Of a stretch of 64,000 nucleotides of DNA, positions 1 through 11,439 are shown in pieces; position 1 is the first letter of the stretch; every line of letters starts with the position of its first letter. Origin of the DNA: Taiwanofungus camphoratus. Taxonomy: Eukaryota > Basidiomycota > Agaricomycetes > Polyporales > Taiwanofungaceae. The notes under the pieces are model-generated. The model saw only the letters and a program-made list of their open reading frames with translations. It was not told the origin of the DNA and did no database searches. A program made the position numbers and the translations under genes. The stretch is taken from NCBI GenBank assembly GCA_003999685.1, contig CP021223.1, positions 1,736,001 through 1,800,000 on the forward strand. Reading direction: 5' to 3'.

Positions 1-1346
1 AGAGCGAGGTGGGCGAGGTTTGGCTGGCGTAGGAGACTTGTAGGAGAGGTCGGATGGTTCAGAGAGCTAATACTTGGAATAGAAATGAGGGAACGAGGTT
101 GCTGGAAGCTCTGAAGTGTCTGATGACGTCGAAGTGTGGGTCAGAGAGTTCGAGGGCGTAGAGAGATGTACTATAGCCTGTAATGAAGGCTATGGGGGAG
201 TCGTAGGGTTATTCGTAGGACGTAGGGATGACGCAATGTGAGCCTAAGGGTATAACTAAGGCGGAGGTCCACCGGATAGGTGCTATAAGAGGTGCTGAAG
301 GGCACGAAGTCACGGCGACTTCGTAGATCGTAGTGCGTAGTTCGAGAAGCGTAGACGTAGTTCGTAGATATATCGCGAGCGTAGACGTAGTTCAAAGGTA
401 CTGAAACGGAGCTGGGGTGGAGACTTAGGGACCTTGGGACCGTTCCTAAGGTTGTACTCGTGGCGCTTTCCTGAGATCGGAGCTACAGGGGAACTGGTAT
501 TCCAAAGAGAGAAGCGTACACTGAGGGGTCTCTCTCGTACATAGTAAACTACCTCTGACTAAATAGGGGAGCGTGAGGTGAACTAATCTTGCGCGAAGTG
601 ATCCTTACGAGTCCGAAATGTGTACTAAAACGCATGGACTCCGAAGTGAACACGAGGGGGATAGGAACTATTTAGGAACTGAAACAGGGGAACTACGAAC
701 GGTAGAAAGGTGACAAACTTCATTCACGAGGGCGGGATGACTATCCGAGAGCAGCCATGCGCCGTGATCACCTATCTTAGCGGGCTAAGAGCGCACGAAG
801 TTCTTAGCAGCGGGACTTGGCCTAATCGGGGCAGGAGGTGTCCTAACTGGGTGGAGGGCCATATGGGTACGCCCTAGGATGACCTTATGGCATAGGATCG
901 AGACCCATGGGGGTGCACAAGGCTTCCTAAGTCCAACTTCCGGAACTTCGGACCATTTCGGAGCCTATCGGAGGTAACTGCAATCACAAGAGCTAGGAGA
1001 GACTTAGCTAAGACTTCTTAGCTAAGCCCGGGATGAGTGACGTAGTAGATAGGACCTAGATCCAATGGAACAGTATGGGAGGGCCGGCAGTGTCTGATAG
1101 TGGACTTAGCAGGAGTTAGGGACTTCGCGTCTAGCATTCGAAATCTCGTAGCACCTCGTGTGACTTCGCAAGACTTCGTAGGGTGTTAGGAGGGTTTAGG
1201 AAGGAGAGGGGGCGTTAGGAATATTATAGGAACCTATCCCTCCTGTCGTAGGCTGTAGGAGAGTCTTAGAGTGGTCGGTTGGGGGATCAGAAAGCTCCTA
1301 AAATCGCGATTCGAGGCCCAGGAGGCTACAGGACTCATCAACGGTC
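1..1346. repeat. Left arm of a large inverted repeat
   Basis: Position x pairs with position 2858-x. I checked this at the outer end, across the identical 74-codon reading frames at 171-395 (-) and 2463-2687 (+), and near the centre. The compared stretches are identical except for three substitutions within about 30 bp of the inner edge. The arm is made of short recurring words (acttcg, cttag, ctacga, cctaag) and holds no recognisable gene. It is cut by the window edge, so the repeat may be longer than seen. Confidence 0.95.
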
Positions 1347-1520
1347 CAAGACATTAATGAACAACTGCAGAAGTACAAAGACAGTAAACACATACGGGTT
1401 GTAAACGTAAAGTACAACCCACAAAACAACTGCATTGTGTTTGTACGGGCTGACCAACAGGCAACCGAGCTGATCCCATTCGCTAATAGATTTATGGAAC
1501 TAATAGCAGGAGACCGGTGA
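1344..1520 (+). pseudogene. LINE ORF1 (gag-like) fragment in the palindrome spacer
   Basis: The 165-bp spacer (1347-1511) is open in one frame and continues to a TGA at 1518-1520, giving about 58 residues. The sequence contains IRVVNVKYNPQNNCIVFVRA and ATELIPFANRFMELIAGD, the style of the N-terminal half of ORF1 in agaricomycete LINEs, just upstream of the zinc-knuckle region. The rest of an ORF1 of this kind begins about 1.8 kb further on at 3351. This looks like a displaced piece of the same or a sister element. The family assignment rests on remembered resemblance, not on an alignment. Confidence 0.6.
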
Positions 1521-2857
1521 TGAGTCCCGTAGCCTCCTGGGCCCCGAATCGCGATTTTAGGAGCTTTCTGATCCCCCAACCGACCACTCTAAGACTCTCC
1601 TACAGCCTACGACAGGAGGGATAGGTTCCTATAATATTCCTAACGCCCCCTCTCCTTCCTAAACCCTCCTAACACCCTACGAAGTCTTGCGAAGTCACAC
1701 GAGGTGCTACGAGATTTCGAATGCTAGACGCGAAGTCCCTAACTCCTGCTAAGTCCACTATCAGACACTGCCGGCCCTCCCATACTGTTCCATTGGATCT
1801 AGGTCCTATCTACTACGTCACTCATCCCGGGCTTAGCTAAGAAGTCTTAGCTAAGTCTCTCCTAGCTCTTGTGATTGCAGTTACCTCCGATAGGCTCCGA
1901 AATGGTCCGAAGTTCCGGAAGTTGGACTTAGGAAGCCTTGTGCACCCCCATGGGTCTCGATCCTATGCCATAAGGTCATCCTAGGGCGTACCCATATGGC
2001 CCTCCACCCAGTTAGGACACCTCCTGCCCCGATTAGGCCAAGTCCCGCTGCTAAGAACTTCGTGCGCTCTTAGCCCGCTAAGATAGGTGATCACGGCGCA
2101 TGGCTGCTCTCGGATAGTCATCCCGCCCTCGTGAATGAAGTTTGTCACCTTTCTACCGTTCGTAGTTCCCCTGTTTCAGTTCCTAAATAGTTCCTATCCC
2201 CCTCGTGTTCACTTCGGAGTCCATGCGTTTTAGTACACATTTCGGACTCGTAAGGATCACTTCGCGCAAGATTAGTTCACCTCACGCTCCCCTATTTAGT
2301 CAGAGGTAGTTTACTATGTACGAGAGAGACCCCTCAGTGTACGCTTCTCTCTTTGGAATACCAGTTCCCCTGTAGCTCCGATCTCAGGAAAGCGCCACGA
2401 GTACAACCTTAGGAACGGTCCCAAGGTCCCTAAGTCTCCACCCCAGCTCCGTTTCAGTACCTTTGAACTACGTCTACGCTCGCGATATATCTACGAACTA
2501 CGTCTACGCTTCTCGAACTACGCACTACGATCTACGAAGTCGCCGTGACTTCGTGCCCTTCAGCACCTCTTATAGCACCTATCCGGTGGACCTCCGCCTT
2601 AGTTATACCCTTAGGCTCACATTGCGTCATCCCTACGTCCTACGAATAACCCTACGACTCCCCCATAGCCTTCATTACAGGCTATAGTACATCTCTCTAC
2701 GCCCTCGAACTCTCTGACCCACACTTCGACGTCATCAGACACTTCAGAGCTTCCAGCAACCTCGTTCCCTCATTTCTATTCCAAGTATTAGCTCTCTGAA
2801 CCATCCGACCTCTCCTACAAGTCTCCTACGCCAGCCAAACCTCGCCCACCTCGCTCT
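1512..2857. repeat. Right arm of the large inverted repeat
   Basis: Reverse complement of 1-1346. It runs directly into DNA of the same word composition (for example acttcgaaggacttcgcaga near 3025) that leads into the LINE ORF1. The arm could therefore be LINE 5' leader that has been copied in inverted orientation. Because the left partner runs off the window, 2857 is only the last base that can be compared. Confidence 0.95.
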
Positions 2858-3350
2858 AACAAACCTCTAAGCCTTACACCCTTTAGCTAACTCTAGCTAA
2901 AAGGACTTCGCAGCAGTCTCGTACCCTCTGCCGCTTAGTAGAAATTATAGTCCATTGGCTTATTGCTCCCTAATTCTATACAGCCTACGAAGTCAGCTCG
3001 CGCGATTTAGCTAAAACTTCGAAGGACTTCGCAGAATCTCGAAGGACTTCGCGTACTTCGGAGGGCCTCGCAAGGCCTTAGGGATAGTCTAGCACTTAGG
3101 AACAAGATCCTGTTGTGCAGGACCCTTGACCCCTTACTCCCCTACTTACAAAAACAAGACATACAGGTTTCCCGGTATCATACAGGTTGTAGCTCCTACC
3201 CTCACACCCTCACAGTTATCACACTACCCCACAGCCACGTTGCGGAGCACTCCCTAGGTACCAGGGACCCCTAGGTCGTATCACCGGGCAACGCGAGTTC
3301 GGGCAGATAGACCATGGTACAAGATACAGGTTAACAGCATGAGTACATGA

Positions 3351-4259
3351 AACGAAAACACCAGTAACATACCAACACCAGAGGAAATCCATCAAGAACT
3401 CAAGGACAACAACCCAGACTATGCGAAAATGGAAATCCTACAGCTCCCAAGATGGATGCGACACCCATCAGACCTAAAACAACTTTTCTATTCCTCAGTA
3501 GTCATTGCCCTGGCAAACCAAGAGGACGCAGAACACCTGGTAAAGAGAATCAAAAATCTAGCCATAGCAGGCCGATTTGCAGAGGTAAAGAGATATGCAG
3601 ACCGACCGCCGGTACTCCAATGCAACAATTGCTGGTCCTTCGACCACTCAGGGGGAAGATGCAAAAACAAAACCATATGCAGGCTATGCGCAGGTGAGCA
3701 TGCAGAGGCTGACCACGTTTGCCAGGAATGCACGGAAGAGCAGGGTGAAGACCCGATGGACCTAGACAAATGCAAACACGACTATACCTGCGCAGCGTGC
3801 AAAGGACCACACACGGCAAACTTCAGGAACTGCCCAGTCCGCTCACACAAGGTAGGCATGCCAAAGACGCAACCAACCAGACCACCCATGAACAATGGAA
3901 TGACCACGGGAGCATGGAACATGGTTACTCGCAACCGACAACAACATGAGCAAAAGGAGAAGGAGAGCGAAAAGGCAACAGGAAGAGAAACAACAAGGTA
4001 CAGACGCAACAGTAAGACCACTACTGACGCACGAATGACACAGAACCGATTCCAAGAACTTGAAGACGAGATCCAAGCCAACGCACTACACTCACTTGAC
4101 CTGAGATTCCCGGAGATCGACATGGCAAGGAAGATGAGTGCAATGGACGAGGCAGATGGGGAATTTGCAAAAGCAGTAGCAACGTTGGAGGCGGTCCGAC
4201 AAACAGAAGCACCACGAACCCAACAATCGATGATCACTGACGAGGAGACAATATGTTAG
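3351..4259 (+). CDS. LINE ORF1, zinc-knuckle nucleic-acid-binding protein (5' incomplete)
   Basis: Open from just after a TGA at 3348-3350; the first ATG is at 3429 (276 residues from there). Residues upstream of that ATG (NIPTPEEIHQELKDNNPDYA) look like genuine ORF1, so the original start lay further 5' and has been lost or displaced. Three Cys-His knuckles follow: CNNCWSFDHSGGRC, CRLCAGEHAEADHVCQEC and CAACKGPHTANFRNC. The C-terminal half is charged and Gln-rich. In this family ORF1 binds the element RNA to form the RNP. Its stop TAG overlaps the ORF2 start in ATGTTAG (4253-4259). Confidence 0.85.
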   Translation, partial: NENTSNIPTPEEIHQELKDNNPDYAKMEILQLPRWMRHPSDLKQLFYSSVVIALANQEDAEHLVKRIKNLAIAGRFAEVKRYADRPPVLQCNNCWSFDHSGGRCKNKTICRLCAGEHAEADHVCQECTEEQGEDPMDLDKCKHDYTCAACKGPHTANFRNCPVRSHKVGMPKTQPTRPPMNNGMTTGAWNMVTRNRQQHEQKEKESEKATGRETTRYRRNSKTTTDARMTQNRFQELEDEIQANALHSLDLRFPEIDMARKMSAMDEADGEFAKAVATLEAVRQTEAPRTQQSMITDEETIC

Positions 4260-7200
4260 AGACGACAAACACAAGACCAATACAAATCCTACAACTTAAT
4301 GCCAACACCCAGAACCAGGCAATACACTCTCTTCTCAACGCAGCAGTAGGAGAGGAACATTTTGACTTGATCCTGATAACTGAACCGTGGTGGGGGAACA
4401 TCGGAGGGGGAAACCATGGACCAGTATCAGAAGCGACAGTGGGCTGGACTCCTATAATACCAGTGTCAGCAGTTCCCGAAGGAAGACGACCAAGAGCCAT
4501 GGCATACGTGTGAAAACGAGAAGACTTCACGGTAACGCTTCGCTCAGATTTAGCAAATGACCTTGACCTACAGATCCTTGAAGTCCAACAAAACCCACAC
4601 CCGTCAACAATCATTGTCAATATATACAACGATGATAAGAAACAAGGTAGAGAATCGGCCGCAAAACGCTTACAAAGAGTCTGCCTCCCACAGGACACAC
4701 CCGTGATCCTATCGGGAGACTGGAACCTGCATCATCCTATGTGGTCAAGCCACGCAACACCGGCAAACGAATCAACGGAACAAACAGTAGACTGGCTAAT
4801 GCAAAACAGATACACAATCAAGAACAAGAAAGGTGAACCGACATTCTACTCACATGCACACAGCTCTTGGTCAACAATCGACCTAACCTTCCTCAACCCA
4901 ATGGCAACAACCCTGGATGTGACGAGGAACTGGACCGTCGACAGGCTGAAAGCATTTGGATCTGACCACTTTGCGCTGAGGTGGGACCTTGACTATGGAA
5001 CGAAGGAGATAGACAACCCCACAGGTAAAAAGTTCAATTTTAAAGCAGCTGACCCGAAAGAATGGAAAGAAGCATTCCAGAGAGCAACCGACAAACAGAG
5101 GGAAGGCCTAGGAATAGTGCTGGATCTAGACGCTGACCTGACAGCGGAACAACTCGACAATGCAGCTGAGAGTCTGACACTCGCAATGCAAGAGGCCAAC
5201 AACGCGACAGTGCCATTACGGAAGCCGAGCGACAAGGCAAGACCATGGTGGAACGTAACACTGGAAGCAGCAAGCAGGCGCATCGCAGAACAGCGATCTC
5301 TGAACCTGGACCACCAAAGGCATTGGGGTGCGCAGTCACCATCCGTATCGTCGCTGATAAAGAAATCGAAGCAGTACTTCAAGAGGCTATACAAGAAAGC
5401 CAGATCGGAGTGGTTTACGAAGACGCTAGAGGAAGCAAAGACGAAAGACATATGGGGCTTTCCAAAGTGGGGAAAAGGGGTACGTACCTACCCATCTCCA
5501 GCCATCTCACGAGGACCAGGCAGGGAACCAGCGGTCCAACATGTGGACAAATGTGACGCCCTTCGGGATGAATTGTTTCAACCCCCACCCCCACTACAAG
5601 GGGTACAAGAGCCTGACCTGACAACAGAAGCAACAACAGACTTTCCGCACGCACAAGTAACGAAGGAAGAGGTGCAAAACGCGATATACGACCAAGGGGC
5701 CGACAAGGCACCAGGAATCTCACAAAACCCCTTTCGGGGAATCAGATGGGCATGGGAGGTAACCAGCGACACAATAGCAGCACTAATGCATCACTGCGTA
5801 AAAGCAGGATATCACCCTAAGGCATGGAGGAAGGCAATTGCGGTCGCATTGCCCAAGCCAAGAAAACCGGACTACACTAACCCACGAGCGTATAGACTGA
5901 TTCAGCTACTAGAATGCCTAGGGAAAGTACTAGAACGGATTGTTGCCACAAGACTAGCGTATCTGGTGACGATTCATAACCTAGTACCAGCGAACCAATT
6001 TGGGGGCCGACCAAGCAGCTCTACAGACGACACTATACTAACATTTGTAAACGATGTGAAAGCGGCGCATAACCATGGTAAAGTAACGTCAGCACTAACA
6101 TTTGATATAAAAGGCTTCTTCGACTTCGTCAACCACAAGAGACTTCTCACAGTCATGAGGGAGAAAGGAATACCAATTCAACTCGTTCACTGGACAGCAT
6201 CATTCTTGACAGATCGACAAGCAGCAATTTGCCTAGACGGAATACGAGGAGAGATGAAACCAGTTGAAAACGGAATACCACAAGGATCACCGGTGTCTCC
6301 AATCTTATCAATCATTTATGCAGCTGAAATTCTAGAGATTTTCCAGAAGAAAGCAGAAAATGATGAACGAGCAAGGATAGCAGGCCTAAAACTAACGGAT
6401 AAGCCCACTGCAACGAACTTAATCATGTTTGTGGACGACGGAAAACTGTATGTTTCATCAGAATCGCTAGATACTAATGTACAGATCCTACGCAGAGCGT
6501 ACAAAGTAGTTGAAGACTGGCTCGAAAGCGTAGGATTATCACCGGACCTAGTCAAACGCGAACTCATGCACTACTCAAAGAGAAGACCGAAACAGGGCGA
6601 CTCCCCATCAATTTCGCTACCAGATGGAAAAGGAGGGGAAGTAGTTGTACAAGCGGAGAGAACAACCAAATGGCTAGGTGTGCACCTGGACAGAAGACTA
6701 ACCTTTGACTTCCACATCAAACAGATGGCCGGAAGAGCGGAGAAAACGGTAAACGGCATGGGAATGCTAGCTAACACTGTACGAGGCCTTTCACAGACAC
6801 ACCTCAGATCTCTATACGTTGCATGCGTCAGACCCATCATGACATATGCATGTGCAGCATGGTGGACAGGCAAACAGCTGCATGTCGACTACCTAGAACG
6901 GGTCCAAAGACGGGCACTACGCCTTATATGCGCAGCGTTTCGCACCACCCCAATCACGGCACTTGAAATCGAATCAGCAATCGCCCCAATTCGACACCAC
7001 CTCGAGCTAACGAGCAACAGAGCAGCCATCCGTTTCAATAAACTAACACCGTTTAGCCCTATTCTACACAGACTACCTGAAGAATGGAGAATTCTCAAAG
7101 TAAACGCACCACCACCGCCACTTCCAACACACGTGAAGCCTACAGCAAGACGGAAGACACCGACAAAAACAACACGACTCTGCAAACTGGCACTACGCTC

Positions 7201-8416
7201 AGACCCCCAAGATGAGCGTATCCTCCCACTATGCCTACCGCCATGGAAGAAAACCATACAAGACTTCAAGGGCCGTCTTAAGGTCACGCCAGCAACAAAA
7301 GGTACATCGAAAGAAGACGCAGCATACGAGCATGTCATCAAGATAGCCACATTCATCAACTCGCCACAACACCTATTGGTGTACTCAGACGGATCCATGC
7401 TGGAAAAGAGGGGAAACCGAAGGGTAGGGGCAGGATACGTAGCTCTGAGACGTAACGCACCAGTCTTTTCTAGGAAAATCGGACTAGGAAAAAAGGCGGA
7501 GGTATACGATGCAGAACTTGCAGGCTTGTCATGGGCAGCAAGAGACGTGGAGGCATACATTCGCAACACTAACCCGGACATCCGACACTTACACTTCTAC
7601 GCAGACAACACATCAGCAATCACGACGATCTTCGAACCAAAAACGGGACCAGGACAGGGACACGGAAGGATCTTCCGTGAGATCATAATCAAGTTCCTCG
7701 ACGCATGCGCAGAAAACACAGTCGAAATAGAATGGGCACCAGGCCACAATGGGATAAGAGGCAACGAAATGGCGGACGCCCTAGCAAAGGAAGCGACAGA
7801 ACTTGACGACGGACCGATGAAAGCTACAAGAGCGCACGCGCTACGAAGGGCCAAGGAAAGGAACGAAAAAGGATGGGTCGACACATGGAAACGCACACCA
7901 CCAACGGGAAGGTATGCTACTGCTAACAGACTACAACCACAGATGCACCCAAGAAAACCCTTCCTAACGCTCCCAAGGGAAGTATACGGAAGGGTAGTTC
8001 AGTGCCGCACAGGACACGGCTTCCTTGGCGAGTACTATGCACAATTCGTACCTTCTGAAGCAGTTGACTGCCCATGCGGCTCCCAGCGTCAGACCAGAAA
8101 ACATATATTACAACAGTGCCCAAGATACAAACCCTATCGACACATACTTCGAGAAGCGAGCAAGACGATCGAACTACCCACAATCCTGGGCACCCAAGCA
8201 GGCATCGAGGCACTGGCCAAATTCATCAAGGAAAGCGGCGCCATGTCAAAGAGCGGAGAGAGAAAACGAGAGGAGAGGCAGAGGCAGAGGCAGAGGGCAG
8301 ATGAGGAGGCGCCGATCCAACAGGAAGAAGGAGAAGCAGAACGCGAAACAGACATCGAGGAGGAGGGGGAGGAGGAGGAGGAGGAGGACGACGACGACGA
8401 CGACGACGAAGGATAG
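4253..8416 (+). CDS. LINE ORF2: APE endonuclease, reverse transcriptase and RNase H (one in-frame TGA)
   Basis: One frame of about 1387 codons, interrupted once by TGA at 4511-4513. The APE-type endonuclease shows LQLNANTQ, TEPWW, SGDWNLHHPMW and SDHFALRWD. Reverse transcriptase shows FGGRPSSSTDD, LTFDIKGFFDFVNH, GIPQGSPVSP and a catalytic box FVDD in place of the usual YADD. RNase H shows YSDGS, AELAGL, YADNTSA and GHNGIRGNEMADALA. Near the C-terminus a CPCG...HILQQC finger is present, then a run of Glu and Asp that ends the protein. ORF2 starts at ATG 4253 inside the last codons of ORF1, which fits termination-reinitiation. The TGA falls within the endonuclease domain and would give a truncated enzyme from this copy. 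Confidence 0.92.
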
Positions 8417-8900
8417 CGAGGAGAGGATACGGTGTTCGCTGCACGGCAACACACCGTCACCCACAACACAAACCACAACCAACGACACTCGCGTGCACCA
8501 AGGGAACAAAGACGGCTTGCGCCCTTGGTAGAAGACCGGCTTATTCCCCATTTTTTCTTTTTCCTTTCTCTTCTTTTCTTTTATTTCTTAAGTTTCCCTC
8601 ATGCTTCCCGGTCAAGGTCTCTCCCTCTCACATATGAAGCTACGCGGAGTCGGAATATACATGGGCCAAAAAACATGGGCGACTACGCCCAATACAAGCA
8701 AACCGAGAACAACGGAAACGAGCCTCCAGACATATATCTACTATATAATCCTACAACCGCACCCGTTTCCGCCCACTTACAATAGATTGTTCCCCAGGCA
8801 TAGAATAGATTGTAGTGCATTTTAATGCCTACTATTTGTACTTACCGGGAAACACCGCGTCTTAGTACTAGCTTACTTGTTGCGGTATATAAATGCTGAT

Positions 8901-8902
<2 letters not shown>

Positions 8903-8932
<30 letters not shown>
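8903..8932 (+). repeat. (CAT)10 microsatellite at the LINE 3' end
   Basis: Ten perfect CAT units directly after the LINE 3' UTR. Several non-LTR clades end in short tandem repeats that act as the 3' signature for target-primed reverse transcription. Position and orientation fit that role here; a chance microsatellite cannot be ruled out. Confidence 0.8.
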
Positions 8933-9528
8933 ACTGTGTAACTGGGCATGTCGATGTGGATTTCTTTAAGTCCTGAGGTCATAGCTGTAGAACTGTAACC
9001 AGAGTAGAGTCCCTAATTTCCAACGCCAGAAATCAAGCCTTCCAGGAGCAAACCACGTCTCAATCAGCGGCATAAGCCTCACGCTTCTTTTTTTGAATGG
9101 ATCAGATCATGTTGATCCGGAAAGTCGTGGCTAGCGCTAGTTCAGGAATAAGGAAAATGTTTCGCATCGTTCTGCTTGCGTGTCTATCATGAACATAGTG
9201 CGGTGGATCGGATTTTGTCCTGCCTTACTACTTCCTAAACCTACTTCAACAGACGGCGGTGAGAATGCAATCATGTTTCAGATTGACTGATATCGTAGAA
9301 CGCGTCGTGGCATTGCTACCAAACCCAAAGACCGTGAGTTTGAAGCAGCTATGCCTTTAGTTTGATGAACTTGCATTAACCCGCGACTGTGGGGATCATG
9401 ATAAATTAAAAAAGATCTACGCAGCAGAAACAAGACATTGGAATTCAGTTCGCTGCCATAATACGGAACTGAGAGTGCTGGAAATTTTTGAATCACGACA
9501 AGTTCAAGACGAGAGATTTAGCAAGACA
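8933..9528. other. Intergenic, no gene seen
   Basis: Between the LINE tail and the 3' end of the secreted low-complexity gene. No coding stretch with splice logic, RNA gene or repeat was recognised. Confidence 0.5.
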
Positions 9529-11439
9529 TTATGCGCTCCCAGTGCCCAGATCCAGGCAGAGGTTGATATCGCCGCCCCCGCATTCAGTCGAGTGTCCCAT
9601 GACGGCCGGAACATTCGCTTCGAGGTCCCCACCAGAGGCAAGATCGTCAGCAACGTTCACCGTCACGCAGATCGTGCCAATGCACATCGTCTGGGTGTTG
9701 TCGGCAACCGTCCTCCCAGCAGTGTCTGGGTCAGCAGCGTCGCTAGCGCTGTCTGCGTTTCCGCTGGCGGCATCGTCACTAGAGCTGGCGTCTCCAACGG
9801 TGCTACCGCCATCGCTGGCCCCATCGTTGTTCCCATCAGTGCCGCTGCCATCGGTGGTCGCACCGCTAGCGTTGCCACTACCATCAGTAGCGCCGTCGTT
9901 GCCGCCTGCGTCGCCAACACCGGCAGTGGCCCCAACAGCACCCTCGGAGCCTGAGTCCGTGTCAGAGCTCCCGTCATTGCTTGCTGCAGCCCCCGCATCG
10001 TCGCCCGAGCCATCAGTAGCGTTGCCGTCATTAGTGCCATCGCTTACAGTGGCAGTAACCCCAGTGTCGCCGCTGTTGGTGCCCGAGTCCGCGCCAGAGC
10101 CAGAGCCCGTATCAGAGGGAGAGCCAGCGTCAGAGCCGCCGTCGTTGTTGCCAGCCACAGTGTTGACGTTGTTCCCAGAGCCATCGGACGTCCCATCATC
10201 GCTACCATCGGAGCCCGGACCGCTGTCATTTCCCGAGTCCGTGTCCGTGTTGCCAGAGTCGCCGGCAGCCCCAGAGCCTGCAACATTGTTGCCAGAATCT
10301 GCACCTGAGTTTCCGCTGTTCGCCACGTTGTCGCTCGAGCCATCTACCGTCCCGGAAACGGTCGCTCCGCCCGAGTCTGCGTCGCTACCATCACTGGCAC
10401 CTGCGCCGCCATCGCCATTCGCATTTCCTGGGCTGCCATCCGTGTTGGAGTTTCCAGAACCGTCGCCAGAGTCAACGGCGATAGGAGTGCTGACGCTAGC
10501 GGGATCACTGGCGACTCCATCAGCGGTACCTCCGTCTGAAGAGTCGCCAGCGCCCCCGGCAGATGCGTTGCCGCCGCCTTCCGCAACAGAGTCACCGACG
10601 CCTCCGGCTGAGGCAGCACCATCACCACCAGCGCCTCCATCGCCGCCAGCACCGGAGTCTCCGCCAGGTACGGTGTTGCGCTGATTTCCACTGTTATCAA
10701 ACTGATTTCCATTACCACTGAGCGGATCCACAAGGTCGCCGACCAAAGAGCCGTCCGAGAGACACCCTTGCAGCAATTGCACAAAGGTGGCGACTGAGAG
10801 CCCATCGGGCGGCTGCTGCGAGCCGTTCTGGACATCCTTGAGGACCTTCTCCGGGTTGGCAATTCCGATGCCTGCGATGCCACAAGTGAGTTGATCAACC
10901 GTCTACAAAAATAGACGGGTGACCGCATGAGTGCCAGACCGTGAAAAAGATAAAAGGAAGACATGCTGGAAGAACTGAGTTGGAGACTGTCCTGAGGGCT
11001 GGATCTAGGGACTGAGTCGCAGCAAGAGCGGTACTGGCTACTCCGCCAGCACCGCTGATGGCTGATACGCCGCTACCCGGAATATCAGAGTTGGACGAAA
11101 CACATCCTTGCAGCAGTCGTGTGAATGTATCGAGCGAAAGGCCATCTGGGGGTTGCTGTTGACCCGCGGTGACGGCCGCGAGCACCTTGCGAGGGTTCGG
11201 GATTTCGAGGTCTGCAATTTGACAAGTAGCTTGATTGACGGTCTATAAGAATGACAAGCCTCGCAGATGTAGCTACGTGGAGCACACAGAAGTAGGTCGC
11301 GAAGACTGACTGGGACAACCGAGTTGAGGACCGAGTTGAGGGGGCCGAGCAGTTGACCGAATTCATTTGTCGAGACGGGAGCAGCTTGGACCCATTGTGC
11401 TAGTAATAAGATTGAAGATAAGGAAATAAGCGAGCGCAT
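9529..11439 (-). CDS. Secreted Asp/Gly/Ser/Asn-rich protein with duplicated N-terminal domain
   Basis: Three exons on the minus strand: 11439-11311, 11242-10967, 10902-9529 (592 residues). It starts with a signal peptide (MRSLISLSSILLLAQWVQA). Two related units of about 50 residues follow, each spanning an intron at the same place: NSVVP|TVNQATCQIA and NSVLP|TVDQLTCGIA, both continuing to QQPPDGLS and LLQGC. The second intron (10903-10966) uses a GC donor. The last exon is mostly low-complexity D/G/S/N/T/A, then a Cys-containing tail (MCIGTICVTV, CGGGDINLCLDL). It is presumably an extracellular or wall-associated protein; no enzyme domain is recognisable. The repeat-rich exon also produces a 398-codon frame on the opposite strand, which I treat as a shadow. 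Confidence 0.8.

Larger units (their letters stand above)
2858..8932 (+). mobile_element. Tad1/I-type non-LTR retrotransposon (LINE)
   Basis: Plus-strand LINE. It has a leader of repeated acttcg/ctcg words (2858-3350), ORF1 with zinc knuckles (3351-4259) and ORF2 with APE endonuclease, reverse transcriptase and RNase H (4253-8416). A 3' UTR of about 500 bp follows, ending in a (CAT)10 tail at 8903-8932 instead of poly(A). ORF2 has one in-frame TGA at 4511-4513, and ORF1 lacks an intact N-terminal half, so this copy looks recently active but not autonomous. The left boundary is uncertain because of the adjoining inverted repeat, and no target-site duplication can be assigned. The RNase H domain and fungal host favour the Tad1 clade; this is an inference from domain order. 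Confidence 0.9.

Noticed and set aside
171-2687. Identical 74-codon frames at 171-395 and 2463-2687 as a gene
   Set aside because: They lie in the palindrome arms, are made of short repeated words and begin with TTG rather than ATG; no protein family resemblance.
1-2857. Terminal inverted repeats of a cut-and-paste DNA transposon
   Set aside because: The 165-bp loop holds no transposase, only a LINE ORF1 piece, and no target-site duplication can be defined.
8903-8932. Short tandem array as a CRISPR-like repeat
   Set aside because: Trinucleotide microsatellite without spacers, placed exactly at a LINE 3' end in a eukaryotic genome.
9488-10684. 398-codon Ser/Pro-rich plus-strand frame
   Set aside because: It is the antisense of the low-complexity exon of the secreted protein, which has a signal peptide, introns and duplicated units on the minus strand.
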